Shown: positions 15,001 to 24,177, counted from the first letter of the stretch. The stretch: 64,000 bases of DNA from Salinispora cortesiana (GCF_000484695.1 NZ_AXVR01000011.1:1-64000); one strand, 5' to 3'. Numbers and translations are program-made. The notes: generated by a model from the letters alone, not told the origin.

Positions 15001-16583
15001 CCGGTCTCCGCACGATGGTGCTCTGGTGCCCGGACTGGCCGGTGGTCGCCGCTGAACAGGTGGAGGGGGTGCCCACCACCGACCCGGTCGCGGTACTGCA
15101 CGCCAACCGGGTGGTCGCCTGCTCCGAGCAGGCTCGGGCCGAGGGAGTGCGCCGAGGACTGCGGCGGCGGGAGGCGCAGAGTCGATGCCCCCGACTCACC
15201 GTCCTCGCCCACGATCCCGCCCGAGACGCCCGAGCGTTCGAGCCGGTGGTGGCTGCAGTCGAGGAGCTGGTGGCCGGGGTGGCGGTGGTTCGCCCCGGGA
15301 TGTGCGCGGTACCGGCCCGGGGCCCGGCCCGCCACCTCGGCGGTGAGGAGGCGGCGGCGGAGCAGATCATCGAGCACGTCGCCCAGGCCTGTGCGGTGGA
15401 GAGCCAGGTCGGCATCGCTGACGGGGAGTTCGTCGCCGGGCTGGCCGCCCGCACCGGACAGGTGGTCCCCCCGGGCGGGACGCCGCGGTTCCTCGCCGAT
15501 CAGCCGGTCGAGGCGCTCGGTCGACCGGCCCTGGCCGACCTGCTGCGTCGGCTCGGCAGCTGCACCCTCGGCGACTTCGCCGCGCTGTCGCACGGCGACG
15601 TGCTGGCCCGGTTCGGCGCCGACGGTGCGCTGGCCCACCGGCTGGCCATGGGCCGGGACCACCGCCCGCTTGCGGTTCGGCGACCCCCGGTGGACCTGAC
15701 GGTCACCGCGGACCAGGACGAACCGCTCGACCGGGTTGACGCGGCGGCCTTCGTCGCCCGCGCACTGGCCGAGCGGCTGCACGACCGCCTCGCCGCGTAC
15801 GGGCTGGCCTGCACCCGCCTCGGTATTGAGGCGGTGACCGCGCACGGTCAGGAACTGCACCGAACCTGGCGGCACGACGGTCTGCTCACCGCCGCTGCCA
15901 TCGCCGACCGGACCCGGTGGCAGCTCGACGGGTGGCTCTCCGGTGGCCGGTCGGGTGCCGAACCGGTGCGGCCCACCGCCGGCATCGTCCGGCTACGGCT
16001 GGTGCCCGACGGGGTGGTCGCGCTGGGGGCCCTACAGCCCGGCCTGTGGGGGGAGGCCGGGGAGGAGCGGGACCGGGCCCACCGGGCGTTGAGCCGGATC
16101 CAGGGTCTCCTTGGCCCCGAGGCGGTGGTCACCGCGGTACTCGGCGGCGGGCGCTCCCCGGCCGACCAGGTACGCCTGGTGCCGTGGGGCGATGAACGCC
16201 GGCCGGCCCGCCCCGGGTCCCCCACGTCGGGGTGGTTGCCGGGCCGGCCGGGGGAGCCGCCGTGGCCGGGCCGGCTTCCACCGCCGGCGCCAGCGGTGGT
16301 GCTCCCCGAGCCGCTGGCCGCTACCGTGCAGGACGCCGTCGAGGAGCCCGTCGTGGTCAGTGCACGTCTGGCGGTGAGTGCGGTACCGGCGTGGCTCACC
16401 ATCGGGGCCGGCCGGCCGGTGGCGATCACCGGATGGACTGGCCCATGGCCGGTTGACGAGCGGTGGTGGGAACCGCCGGAGGCCCGGCGGCGAGCCCGGT
16501 TCCAGGTCTGTCTCGCCGATGGTGCCGCCCTGCTGCTCGCGGTCGAGGGGGGCCGGTGGCTGGTGGAGGCGAGCTATGACTGA
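14997..16583 (+). CDS. imuB: ImuB, catalytically inactive Y-family polymerase homologue
   Basis: A 528-aa Y-family polymerase relative that acts as adaptor between the beta clamp and DnaE2. The N-terminus (MVLWCPDWPVVAAEQ) replaces the first catalytic Asp motif of DinB. At the place of SLDEA it has VVRPGMCAVPARGPARHLGG, so the catalytic Asp-Glu pair is absent, as in ImuB proteins. The helix-hairpin-helix region LLRRLGSCTLGDFAALSHGD is kept. The C-terminal 150 residues include a proline-rich linker and a WWEPPEARRRARFQV segment. The ATG overlaps the imuA stop. Confidence 0.88.
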   Translation: MTGLRTMVLWCPDWPVVAAEQVEGVPTTDPVAVLHANRVVACSEQARAEGVRRGLRRREAQSRCPRLTVLAHDPARDARAFEPVVAAVEELVAGVAVVRPGMCAVPARGPARHLGGEEAAAEQIIEHVAQACAVESQVGIADGEFVAGLAARTGQVVPPGGTPRFLADQPVEALGRPALADLLRRLGSCTLGDFAALSHGDVLARFGADGALAHRLAMGRDHRPLAVRRPPVDLTVTADQDEPLDRVDAAAFVARALAERLHDRLAAYGLACTRLGIEAVTAHGQELHRTWRHDGLLTAAAIADRTRWQLDGWLSGGRSGAEPVRPTAGIVRLRLVPDGVVALGALQPGLWGEAGEERDRAHRALSRIQGLLGPEAVVTAVLGGGRSPADQVRLVPWGDERRPARPGSPTSGWLPGRPGEPPWPGRLPPPAPAVVLPEPLAATVQDAVEEPVVVSARLAVSAVPAWLTIGAGRPVAITGWTGPWPVDERWWEPPEARRRARFQVCLADGAALLLAVEGGRWLVEASYD

Positions 16584-16607
16584 TCTCCGTGGCGCAGGCG
16601 GCCACCG

Positions 16608-19600
16608 ATGAGCTTCCACAACCCGGATCTGCCGTGGTCGGAGCTGGAGCGGGTGCTCAGCGGCGAACCCGCTCGGGGGCAACGTCGTGCTCGCGACGGC
16701 GAGCGGCATCTGCACATGGTGGACCCGCTGGTGGTGGAGGCCGACGGCGGCGATGCCCCCGCGCGGGCCGGTAGACGTCCATACCATCCGCCGCCCGCGA
16801 CAGCCCGCCCGGATGATGTGGTGCCGTACGCCGAGCTGCATACGCACACCAACTTCAGCTTCCTCGACGGTGCCAGCCACCCGGAGGAGTTGGCCGAGGA
16901 GGCCACCCGGTTGGGGCTCACCGCTCTCGCGGTGACCGACCACGATGGCTTCTACGGCGTAGTGCGCTTCGCCGAGGCGGCGCGTGCCCTGCACCTGCCG
17001 ACGGTCTTCGGCGCGGAGCTCTCCCTCGACCTGCCGGGCGCGCCCGGTGGTGAGCCGGACCCGCTTGGGCAGCACCTGTTGCTGCTCGCCCACGGTCACG
17101 AGGGGTACGCCCGGTTGGCCGCCACCATTTCCCGGGCCCAGCTACGCGGTGGCGAGAAGGGCCGTCCGGTCTACGGGGAGTTGGCAGAGGTCGCGGCCGA
17201 GTTGCGGGACCACGTGCTGGTGCTCACTGGCTGCCGTAAGGGCCATGTGCCGACCGCGCTGCTCACCGAGGGCGTCGACGCGGCGGCCCGGGAACTGGAT
17301 CGGCTGACCGCGCTGTTCGGCGCGGAGATGGTCGCGGTGGAGTTGACCGACCACGGCCACCCGGTCGACACCGACCGCAACGATGCCCTCGCCGAGCTGG
17401 CGGAGGACGCCGGGCTACCGACCGTGGCCACCAACAACGTGCACTACGCCACTCCGGGGCGGCGTCGGTTGGCCACCACCCTCGCCGCGGTCCGGGCCCG
17501 ACGGAGCCTGGACGAGATCGACGGCTGGCTACCCGCTGCCGGCACCGCCCACCTGCGCAGCGGTGCCGAGATGGCGGCTCGGTTCGCCGCCTATCCGGGG
17601 GCGGTGGCCCGAGCCGCCGAGTTCGGCGCGGAGCTCGCTTTCGACCTACAACTCGTCGCCCCGGCGCTACCGGCGTATCCGGTGGCGTCCGGGCACACCG
17701 AGATGAGCTGGCTGCGTCATCTCACGGCGCGGGGGGCACGCGAGCGCTACGGCCCACCGGAGGCACACCCCGAGGCGTACGCGCAGCTTGAACATGAGTT
17801 GAACATGATCGAGGAACTGGGCTTTCCCGGCTACTTCCTGGTGGTCTACGACATCGTCACGTTCTGCCGTGAGCAGGACATCTACTGCCAGGGCCGAGGG
17901 TCGGCGGCGAACTCGGCGGTCTGCTACGCGTTACGGATCACCAACGTGGACGCGGTCCGTCACCGGCTGCTCTTCGAGCGCTTCCTCGCCCCGGAGCGGG
18001 ATGGGCCACCGGACATTGACGTGGACATCGAGTCCTCCCGTCGAGAGGAGGTGATCCAACACGTCTACGCCCGGTACGGGCGGGAGCACACCGCTCAGGT
18101 CGCCAATGTCATCTCGTACCGGCCCCGGTCGGCGGTGCGGGACGTGGCGAAGGCGTTCGGGTTCTCCCCCGGCCAGCAGGATGCCTGGAGTAAACAGATC
18201 GATCGGTGGGGTTCGGTCGCCGCGGTCGAGGTCGAGGGCATCCCCGAGCCGGTGGTGGCGTACGCCGACGCGGTGCAGACCTTTCCGCGACATCTGGGCA
18301 TCCACTCCGGTGGCATGGTGATCTGCGACCGGCCGGTGATCGAGGTGTGCCCGGTGGAGTGGGGGCGGATGCCCGGCCGGAGCGTGCTCCAGTGGGACAA
18401 GGATGACTGCGCCGCCGTCGGTTTGGTCAAGTTCGACCTGCTCGGCCTCGGCATGCTCGCCGCATTGCACCACGGTTACGACATGATTGGGGCGCGGCTC
18501 GAACTGGGCGATATGACCCTGGACGATGCCGAGGTCTACGACATGCTCTGCCGGGCCGACGCGGTCGGGGTGTTCCAGGTGGAGAGCCGCGCCCAGATGG
18601 CCACCCTGCCCCGGCTCAAGCCCCGTTGCTTCTATGACCTGGTGGTGGAGGTGGCGCTGATCCGGCCGGGCCCGATCCAGGGCGGCTCGGTGCATCCGTA
18701 CATCCGGCGTAAAAACGGCCAGGAGCCGGTCACCTTCCCGCATCCGCTGATGCGCAACGCGTTGGAGAAGACCTTGGGCGTGCCGCTGTTCCAGGAGCAG
18801 CTCATGCAGCTCGCCATCGACCTGGCCGGCTTCGACGCGGCCGAGGCGGACCAGCTGCGTCGGGCGATGGGGGCCAAGCGGTCGGCGGAGCGGATGGCCA
18901 GGATCGCCGATCGGCTCTACGCCGGGATGGCCGAGCGGGGCATCACCGGTGAACTGGCCGACGATGTCTACCGCAAGCTCACCGCGTTCGCCAGCTACGG
19001 CTTCCCGGAGAGCCACGCGATGAGCTTCGCCTACCTGGTCTACGCCAGCTCCTGGCTCAAGCGGTACCACCCGGCACCGTTCCTGGCCGCGCTGCTCAAC
19101 GCCCAACCGATGGGGTTCTACTCGCCGCAGACCCTGGTGGATGACGCCCGTCGGCACGGGGTGGAGGTCCGTCGGCCGGATGTCAACGCCAGCGGTGCCG
19201 AGGCGGTCCTGGAGTCCACCCCGAGCACCCGGTGGGGAAGCCAGCCGGGGGAGCCGCCGCACGCGTGGGGGCTGGGCGGTCCGGCGGTTCGGCTCGGGCT
19301 GGGCAGCGTGCGTACGCTCGGCGTGGAGGTGGCCGAGCGGATCGAGACCGAGCGGGCAGTGCGCGGGCCGTATCGGGATATGTCGGACCTAGCCCGGCGG
19401 GTGGGTCTGACCGCCACGCAACTGGAGGCGCTAGCCACCGCGGATGCCTTCGCGTGTTTCGGCGTGACCCGACGGCAGGCGCTCTGGAGCGCCGGGGCAG
19501 CAGCACAGGAGCATCCCGACCGCCTGCCCGGCACCGTGCCCGGCACGGTCGCGCCGACGCTGCCCGGGATGGCGGCGGTCGATCGCCTCGTCGCGGACGT

Positions 19601-19982
19601 CTGGGCGACCGGGCTGTCGCCGGAGAGCCATCCGGCCCGGTTCGTCCGGGACCAGCTCGACGCCCTGGGGGCGGTGCCGATCGCCCGGCTCGCGCAGGTG
19701 GAGCCGGGGCGGCGGGTTCGGGTTGGCGGGATCGTCACCCATCGGCAGCGTCCGGCAACCGCGGGTGGGGTCACCTTCCTCAATCTGGAGGACGAGACGG
19801 GGATGCTCAATGTCACCTGTTCCCCCGGGTTGTGGCAGCGCTATCGGCAGGTGGCGAAGAACAGCGGGGGACTGGTGGTCCGGGGTCTCCTCCGCCGGCA
19901 CGAGGGGGTGATCAATCTCACCGCTGATCGACTGGACCCAATTGAACTCCATGTTCGGCAGCCCGCCCGCGACTTTCGGTGA
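16608..19982 (+). CDS. dnaE2: Error-prone DNA polymerase III alpha-like subunit DnaE2
   Basis: A 1124-aa C-family polymerase that performs damage-induced mutagenesis with ImuA and ImuB. The PHP domain begins ELHTHTNFSFLDGASHPEEL (about 75-95). The catalytic aspartates are in PDIDVDIESSRREEV (about residue 468). The thumb and fingers carry YCQGRGSAANSAVCYAL and KFDLLGLGMLAAL. An OB-fold (VGGIVTHRQRPAT, FLNLEDETGMLNV) lies near the C-terminus, with no epsilon- or tau-binding tail as in DnaE1. The ATG is 24 bp after imuB. Confidence 0.93.
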   Translation: MSFHNPDLPWSELERVLSGEPARGQRRARDGERHLHMVDPLVVEADGGDAPARAGRRPYHPPPATARPDDVVPYAELHTHTNFSFLDGASHPEELAEEATRLGLTALAVTDHDGFYGVVRFAEAARALHLPTVFGAELSLDLPGAPGGEPDPLGQHLLLLAHGHEGYARLAATISRAQLRGGEKGRPVYGELAEVAAELRDHVLVLTGCRKGHVPTALLTEGVDAAARELDRLTALFGAEMVAVELTDHGHPVDTDRNDALAELAEDAGLPTVATNNVHYATPGRRRLATTLAAVRARRSLDEIDGWLPAAGTAHLRSGAEMAARFAAYPGAVARAAEFGAELAFDLQLVAPALPAYPVASGHTEMSWLRHLTARGARERYGPPEAHPEAYAQLEHELNMIEELGFPGYFLVVYDIVTFCREQDIYCQGRGSAANSAVCYALRITNVDAVRHRLLFERFLAPERDGPPDIDVDIESSRREEVIQHVYARYGREHTAQVANVISYRPRSAVRDVAKAFGFSPGQQDAWSKQIDRWGSVAAVEVEGIPEPVVAYADAVQTFPRHLGIHSGGMVICDRPVIEVCPVEWGRMPGRSVLQWDKDDCAAVGLVKFDLLGLGMLAALHHGYDMIGARLELGDMTLDDAEVYDMLCRADAVGVFQVESRAQMATLPRLKPRCFYDLVVEVALIRPGPIQGGSVHPYIRRKNGQEPVTFPHPLMRNALEKTLGVPLFQEQLMQLAIDLAGFDAAEADQLRRAMGAKRSAERMARIADRLYAGMAERGITGELADDVYRKLTAFASYGFPESHAMSFAYLVYASSWLKRYHPAPFLAALLNAQPMGFYSPQTLVDDARRHGVEVRRPDVNASGAEAVLESTPSTRWGSQPGEPPHAWGLGGPAVRLGLGSVRTLGVEVAERIETERAVRGPYRDMSDLARRVGLTATQLEALATADAFACFGVTRRQALWSAGAAAQEHPDRLPGTVPGTVAPTLPGMAAVDRLVADVWATGLSPESHPARFVRDQLDALGAVPIARLAQVEPGRRVRVGGIVTHRQRPATAGGVTFLNLEDETGMLNVTCSPGLWQRYRQVAKNSGGLVVRGLLRRHEGVINLTADRLDPIELHVRQPARDFR

Positions 19983-20079
19983 TCGTCAAGTGATTCAGGT
20001 TATGGTTTTTCGCTTCGGGCGGCGGGAGACTCCTGCCCGCGCTGGCAACGTGGCCCGCGCGGTACGAGGGGACGAACCG

Positions 20080-20259
20080 ATGACGGGGAATCGCGCCTAC
20101 AACGGTGGGGTGGCCAACACGACCCGGACCCGGCTCGGCGCCGGGTGGGTGCCCAACCACCACGCCGAGGCCCGGGAGTACGAGATCACCGAGGGGCCCG
20201 TGGCGAACTCGGTGCGTTCGCGGCACGAGGAGGAGGTCGTCACCGGCGGCGAAGCCTGA
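20080..20259 (+). CDS. Small conserved-looking protein of unknown function, 59 aa
   Basis: A short polar protein beginning MTGNRAYNGGVANTTRT and ending with a charged HEEEVVTGGEA. It has no membrane segment and no motif I recognise. A good ribosome binding site (ACGAGGGGA) lies about 7 nt before ATG 20080, and codon third positions are G/C-rich through the ORF. It lies 97 bp after dnaE2 and 29 bp before a methyltransferase gene on the same strand. I cannot assign a function. Confidence 0.55.
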   Translation: MTGNRAYNGGVANTTRTRLGAGWVPNHHAEAREYEITEGPVANSVRSRHEEEVVTGGEA

Positions 20260-20288
20260 TCGGCCAGCCGTTCCGGACGGGGCTGGAC

Positions 20289-21059
20289 GTGGTGACTAGG
20301 CTGGTCGAGGTGGAGCAGACCCGAGGGCGACTCGCTGGCCCGCCGCTGACCCCGCGTACCGCCGTCATCTGGTCGGTGCTGCGCGCCGAGCTGGACCGCC
20401 GTGCCGGCACCGACCTGACCGTACTCGACGTGGGTGGGGGCACCGGCGGCTTCGCGGTCCCACTGGCCCAGGCGGGGCACCAGGTGACTGTCGTGGACGC
20501 CAACCCCGACGCGCTCGCCGCGCTGACCCGCCGCGCTACTGACGCCGGGGTCGCCGACCGGGTACGCGCGGTGCAGGGCGACGGTGACGCGCTCGCCGGG
20601 CTCGTGGAGCCGGCCAGCGTGGACCTGGTGCTCTGCCACGCCGTCCTGGAGGTGGTTGACGACCCGGCAGCGGTGGTCGCCGCGCTGGCCGGCGCGCTGC
20701 GCCCTGGCGGGGCCGCGAGCGCGCTGGTCGCCGGGCGAGCCGCCGCCGTGCTCGGTCGGGCGATGACCGGCCAGTTGGATGCCGCCGCACTACTCGCCGC
20801 CAGCTCCTCCGGAGCCGCCGGATCCCGGGATACTCATCGGCGGCGCTTCACCGCCGATGAGGCGGCTGTGCTGCTCACGGCCGCGGGCCTGGAGGTCGAG
20901 GAGATCCACGGCGTACGCGTCCTCACCGACCTGCTGCCCGCCGCGGTCGCCGACGGTCAGCCCGCCGCCCTGCTGGAGCTGGAGCTGGCGCTCGCCGCCC
21001 AACCGCCCTGGCGGGATCTCGCCGCCCAACTGCACCTGTTCGCCCGCCGGCGAGCATGA
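20289..21059 (+). CDS. Class I SAM-dependent methyltransferase
   Basis: A 256-aa Rossmann-fold methyltransferase. Motif I is VLDVGGGTGGFAVPLAQAGH, motif II is VTVVDANPDALAAL, motif III is AVQGDGDALAGL, and the motif IV strand is VDLVLCHAVLEVVDDP. The substrate is unknown. Two adjacent GTG codons (20289, 20292) can start it, preceded by ACGGGGCTGG. The upstream in-frame sequence overlaps the 59-aa gene and looks non-coding. Its stop overlaps the next gene by 4 bp. Confidence 0.85.
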   Translation: MVTRLVEVEQTRGRLAGPPLTPRTAVIWSVLRAELDRRAGTDLTVLDVGGGTGGFAVPLAQAGHQVTVVDANPDALAALTRRATDAGVADRVRAVQGDGDALAGLVEPASVDLVLCHAVLEVVDDPAAVVAALAGALRPGGAASALVAGRAAAVLGRAMTGQLDAAALLAASSSGAAGSRDTHRRRFTADEAAVLLTAAGLEVEEIHGVRVLTDLLPAAVADGQPAALLELELALAAQPPWRDLAAQLHLFARRRA

Positions 21060-22294
21060 CCGGCCCGCCCGAGCAGAAGCGCCTGCCCGGCACCGAGCCG
21101 CCGTGGGCCGGTGCGGGTCCGCCCGCCGCGGCTGACTCCGGGGCGAGCGATCCGTTCGGGATCCTCGCCCCCCGGTACGGCGCGGCGAGCCTCGCCGACA
21201 TCCTGCCCGCCGCGCTCGCGGCGCTAGGAGTGCCCGGCGCGACCGACGTGCTCGGCCTGACCGCAGCGCTCGACGGTGTGCGCCGGATCGCCGTGCTGTT
21301 GGTGGATGGGCTCGGCTGGCATCAGATCCCCACTGCCACGCCGTACGCACCGACTCTGGCTGGGCTGGCCGCAACCGCCGGCCGGCCGCTCACCTCCGGC
21401 TTTCCGTCCACCACTCCGACCAGCCTGGTGACCCTGGGCACGGGCACCGCCCCCGGTGCACACGGCGTGCTCGGGTTCACCCTGCGGATCCCCGGCACCG
21501 ACCAGGTGCTCAACCACATCGACTGGGCCGGCGACCCGGAGCCGCTGCGCTGGCAGCCCGTCCCCACCCAGCTGGAGCGGGCCCGGGCTGCCGGGGTCCA
21601 GGTGACGGTGGTGAGCCGGCCCGAGTTCGGCGGCAGCGGCCTCACCCTGGCGGCCAATCGGGGCGGCGACTACCGGGGTGCGGCGGGCGTTGATGAGTTG
21701 GGTCGGGAGATGCTGGCGGCGCTGACGGTCGGGTCCGGGCCCACCCTGGTCTCTGGCTACCATCCAGACCTCGATCGGCACGGTCACCTCAGTGGGGTCG
21801 ATTCGGCGCCCTGGCGCGCCGCCGCGGCCGATGTTGACCGGCTGCTGGCTCGTCTCGTGGCAGGGCTGCCGCCGGACGCGGCGTTGCTGGTTACCGCCGA
21901 CCACGGTCAGCTGGACATTCCCGCCGAGCACCGGTTCGACCTGGACGCCGACCCGCGCCTGCGCGCCGGAGTGACGGTGGTGGCCGGCGAGCCCCGAGTG
22001 CGCTACCTGCACGTGCGGCCCGGTGCCGAGGACGACGTGGTGGCCACCTGGTCGGCCGTGCTCGGCGCTGCCGCCCGGGTCACCACCCGGGCGGAGCTGG
22101 TGGCGGCTGGCTGGTTCGGCCCGGTCCCCGAGGAGCACCTGGGCCGGATCGGGGACGTGGTGGTGTGCTGCAACGGCAGCTACGCCGTGCTGGCCACTCG
22201 GTCCGAGCCGCCGATGGCGAGTCGGTTGGTGGCGTACCACGGTTCGGACACCGCGGCGGAGATGACGATCCCACTGCTGGTGGTCCGGGGCTGA
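21056..22294 (+). CDS. Alkaline phosphatase-superfamily phosphodiesterase/nucleotide pyrophosphatase
   Basis: A 412-aa metal-dependent hydrolase. The first metal-binding aspartate is in AVLLVDGLGWHQI, the nucleophile threonine in FPSTTPTSLVTLGTG, and further ligands in GYHPDLDRHGH and LLVTADHGQLD. The set matches the type I phosphodiesterase/nucleotide pyrophosphatase branch. No signal peptide or membrane helix is visible, so it is probably cytosolic. The substrate is unknown. It is translationally coupled to the methyltransferase. Confidence 0.85.
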   Translation: MTGPPEQKRLPGTEPPWAGAGPPAAADSGASDPFGILAPRYGAASLADILPAALAALGVPGATDVLGLTAALDGVRRIAVLLVDGLGWHQIPTATPYAPTLAGLAATAGRPLTSGFPSTTPTSLVTLGTGTAPGAHGVLGFTLRIPGTDQVLNHIDWAGDPEPLRWQPVPTQLERARAAGVQVTVVSRPEFGGSGLTLAANRGGDYRGAAGVDELGREMLAALTVGSGPTLVSGYHPDLDRHGHLSGVDSAPWRAAAADVDRLLARLVAGLPPDAALLVTADHGQLDIPAEHRFDLDADPRLRAGVTVVAGEPRVRYLHVRPGAEDDVVATWSAVLGAAARVTTRAELVAAGWFGPVPEEHLGRIGDVVVCCNGSYAVLATRSEPPMASRLVAYHGSDTAAEMTIPLLVVRG

Positions 22295-22342
22295 GCTGCG
22301 GTTTCGCTGCCGCGCCGCTGGCCGGGGCGGGGACATCCGCAC

Positions 22343-22348
22343 TAGCCT
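22343..22348 (+). promoter_or_regulatory. Candidate leaderless promoter of dinB
   Basis: TAGCCT ends 7 nt before the dinB ATG and no Shine-Dalgarno sequence is present, so the transcript may start at the ATG itself. A -35 hexamer is not clear. Confidence 0.35.
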
Positions 22349-22355
22349 TCCGGGT

Positions 22356-23615
22356 ATGGGCCGCAGCCAGTCGTTGCCGCGCGGCGGCGACCCGCGTTTC
22401 GGGCCGGAGGCCGACGACTCCGGATGTCGAGTGCTGCACGTTGACATGGACGCGTTCTTCGCCGCAGTCGAGGTGTACCGCCGGCCGGAGCTGCGCGGGC
22501 GGCCGGTCGTGGTCGGCGGGCTCGGGCCGCGGGGGGTGGTCAGCTCGGCGAGCTACCCGGCCCGACGGTACGGCGTCCGGAGCGCGATGCCGACCGCGCG
22601 GGCCCGGGCGCTCTGCCCGCACGCGGTGTTCCTGCCGCCCGACTTCACCGCCTACACGACCGCCTCACGCAGCGTTATGCAGATCTTCCGGGATGTCACC
22701 CCGCTGGTCGAGCCCCTCTCCCTGGACGAGGCCTTCCTCGACGTGGCCGGCGCCCAGCGGCTGTTCGGCCCGCCGTCAGCGATCGCCCGGCTGATCCGCG
22801 AGCGGGTGGCGACCGAGGTGGGGCTCACCTGCTCGGTCGGGGTGGCGTCGAGCAAGTTTGTCGCGAAGCTTGGCTCGACCCGGGCCAAACCGGACGGGCT
22901 GCTGGTAGTTCCGACCGCGCGGGTGCTTGAGTTCCTGCATCCGCTGCCGGTGGAGGCGCTCTGGGGGGTTGGGGAGCGGTCGGCCGAGCCGCTGCGCCGG
23001 CTCGGCCTGGTCACCGTCGGCGAGCTGGCACAGGCGCCGGAGGGGATGCTCCGTCGGGCGCTCGGTACCGCCGCCGCTCGGCACCTGCACGAGCTGGCGT
23101 GGGGACGGGACCCGCGGCGGGTCACCCCGGAGCGGGGGGAGAAGTCGGTCGGTGCGGAGATGACGTTCGACGTCGACGTGACCGATCGGCGGGAGATCCG
23201 TCGGGCTCTGCTCGGGCTCGCCGAGAAGGTAGGTGCCCGGCTGCGCCGCTCCGGCCAGGTGGGGCGGACGGTGGCGTTGAAGGTGCGGCTGGCCGACTTT
23301 CGTACCGTCAGCCGCTCCCGCAGTCTCGATGTTCCGACCGATGTCGGTCGGGAGATGTTCGACACTGCCTGGGCGCTCTACACCCTCCTCGACCCCGGGG
23401 AACCGATCCGGCTGGTCGGCGTCCGGGCCGAGCAGATCGTGCCCGTCCGGGACGCACCTCGGCAACTCGTCCTCGGCGAGCCCGCGCGGGGATGGCGGGA
23501 AGCCGAACGTGCCGTTGACGCCGCCGCGGCCCGTTTCGGGCGGTCCGTCATCGGTCCCGCCAGCCTGTTGAGCGCCCGTGACCAGCACCTGAGGGAAAAT
23601 CAGCGCCGGCCGTAG
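22356..23615 (+). CDS. dinB: DNA polymerase IV (Y-family)
   Basis: A 419-aa active-looking translesion polymerase. The catalytic motifs are LHVDMDAFFAAVE (about residue 28) and PLSLDEAFLDVAG (about 117-129). YPARRYGVRSAMP forms the finger region. The helix-hairpin-helix and little-finger domains follow (VEALWGVGERSAEPLRRLG, EKSVGAEMTFD). About 25 N-terminal residues precede the family core. No clear beta-clamp motif is visible at the C-terminus. It lies only 2.4 kb from the mutasome genes, but no LexA core was seen directly before it. Confidence 0.93.
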   Translation: MGRSQSLPRGGDPRFGPEADDSGCRVLHVDMDAFFAAVEVYRRPELRGRPVVVGGLGPRGVVSSASYPARRYGVRSAMPTARARALCPHAVFLPPDFTAYTTASRSVMQIFRDVTPLVEPLSLDEAFLDVAGAQRLFGPPSAIARLIRERVATEVGLTCSVGVASSKFVAKLGSTRAKPDGLLVVPTARVLEFLHPLPVEALWGVGERSAEPLRRLGLVTVGELAQAPEGMLRRALGTAAARHLHELAWGRDPRRVTPERGEKSVGAEMTFDVDVTDRREIRRALLGLAEKVGARLRRSGQVGRTVALKVRLADFRTVSRSRSLDVPTDVGREMFDTAWALYTLLDPGEPIRLVGVRAEQIVPVRDAPRQLVLGEPARGWREAERAVDAAAARFGRSVIGPASLLSARDQHLRENQRRP

Positions 23616-23625
23616 GTCGTCCCGC

Positions 23626-23654
23626 TTTCCGACGCGCGAGGGCCCTCGTAGACT
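23626..23654 (+). promoter_or_regulatory. Candidate promoter of the DUF3040 gene with a spacer palindrome
   Basis: TTTCCG (23626-23631) and TAGACT (23649-23654) are separated by 17 bp. The spacer ends with the perfect 12-bp palindrome CGAGGGCCCTCG (23637-23648), directly abutting the -10 box. The -35 is weak. Confidence 0.35.
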
Positions 23655-23729
23655 TGCGGGTAAGCAGCTGGTTGGCTGCCACGGTCTGTCGGCCGCCCGG
23701 GCCGACCAACGTGACCGGGGAGGAGTGCC

Positions 23730-24125
23730 GTGCCGCTCTCGGAGCACGAGCAGCGGCTGTTCGATCAGATCGAGCGGTCGCTTGCCGAGGACCCCAAGTT
23801 CGCCTCGGCCGTGCGCGCCAGCGACCCGCGTTTCCACGCGCGGCGTCGTCTGCTCATCGCTGCCGGCGTGGTCGTCGTCGGCCTGTCCCTGCTGGTTTAT
23901 GGCGCGGTGATTAAGACCCCGCCACTAGCGGTGGCGGGTTTCGTCGTCATGTTGGCCGCGTTGGGCTTCGGGGCGCAGTCACACCGGCGGTCGCAGTCCC
24001 CCGACCTGCATGTCGTGGGTGGGACGACGACGCGCCGCCGGCCCCGTGGGCGGTCGGGTCGTCGACCGTCAATCCTGGACCGGATGGAGGACCGGTGGCG
24101 GCAGCGCCCGGAGGGGCGCCGGTGA
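23730..24125 (+). CDS. DUF3040 small membrane protein
   Basis: A 131-aa actinobacterial membrane protein. The family N-terminus MPLSEHEQRLFDQIERSLAE is followed by DPRFHARRR and two hydrophobic segments (about 43-62 and 67-84), then a basic cytosolic tail rich in arginine. Its role is unknown. In actinobacteria this family is commonly found between dinB and the division cluster, as it nearly is here. GGGGAGGAG gives the GTG start a strong ribosome binding site. Confidence 0.85.
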   Translation: MPLSEHEQRLFDQIERSLAEDPKFASAVRASDPRFHARRRLLIAAGVVVVGLSLLVYGAVIKTPPLAVAGFVVMLAALGFGAQSHRRSQSPDLHVVGGTTTRRRPRGRSGRRPSILDRMEDRWRQRPEGRR

Positions 24126-24137
24126 GCCCTTGACCGT

Positions 24138-24171
24138 CCCGCCCCAACCGGTCGTCGCCGGTTGGGGCGGG
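24138..24171. terminator. Perfect 14-bp hairpin between convergent genes
   Basis: CCCGCCCCAACCGG (24138-24151) pairs perfectly with CCGGTTGGGGCGGG (24158-24171) around a 6-nt loop. It lies between the DUF3040 stop and the stop of the convergent transglutaminase gene. There is no T-tract, as often in high-GC actinobacteria. Confidence 0.8.
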
Positions 24172-24177
24172 GTGTGG

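Noticed and set aside
22300..22356. A LexA box controlling dinB
   Set aside because: No GAAC-N4-GTTC core was found directly upstream of dinB, unlike the mutasome block.
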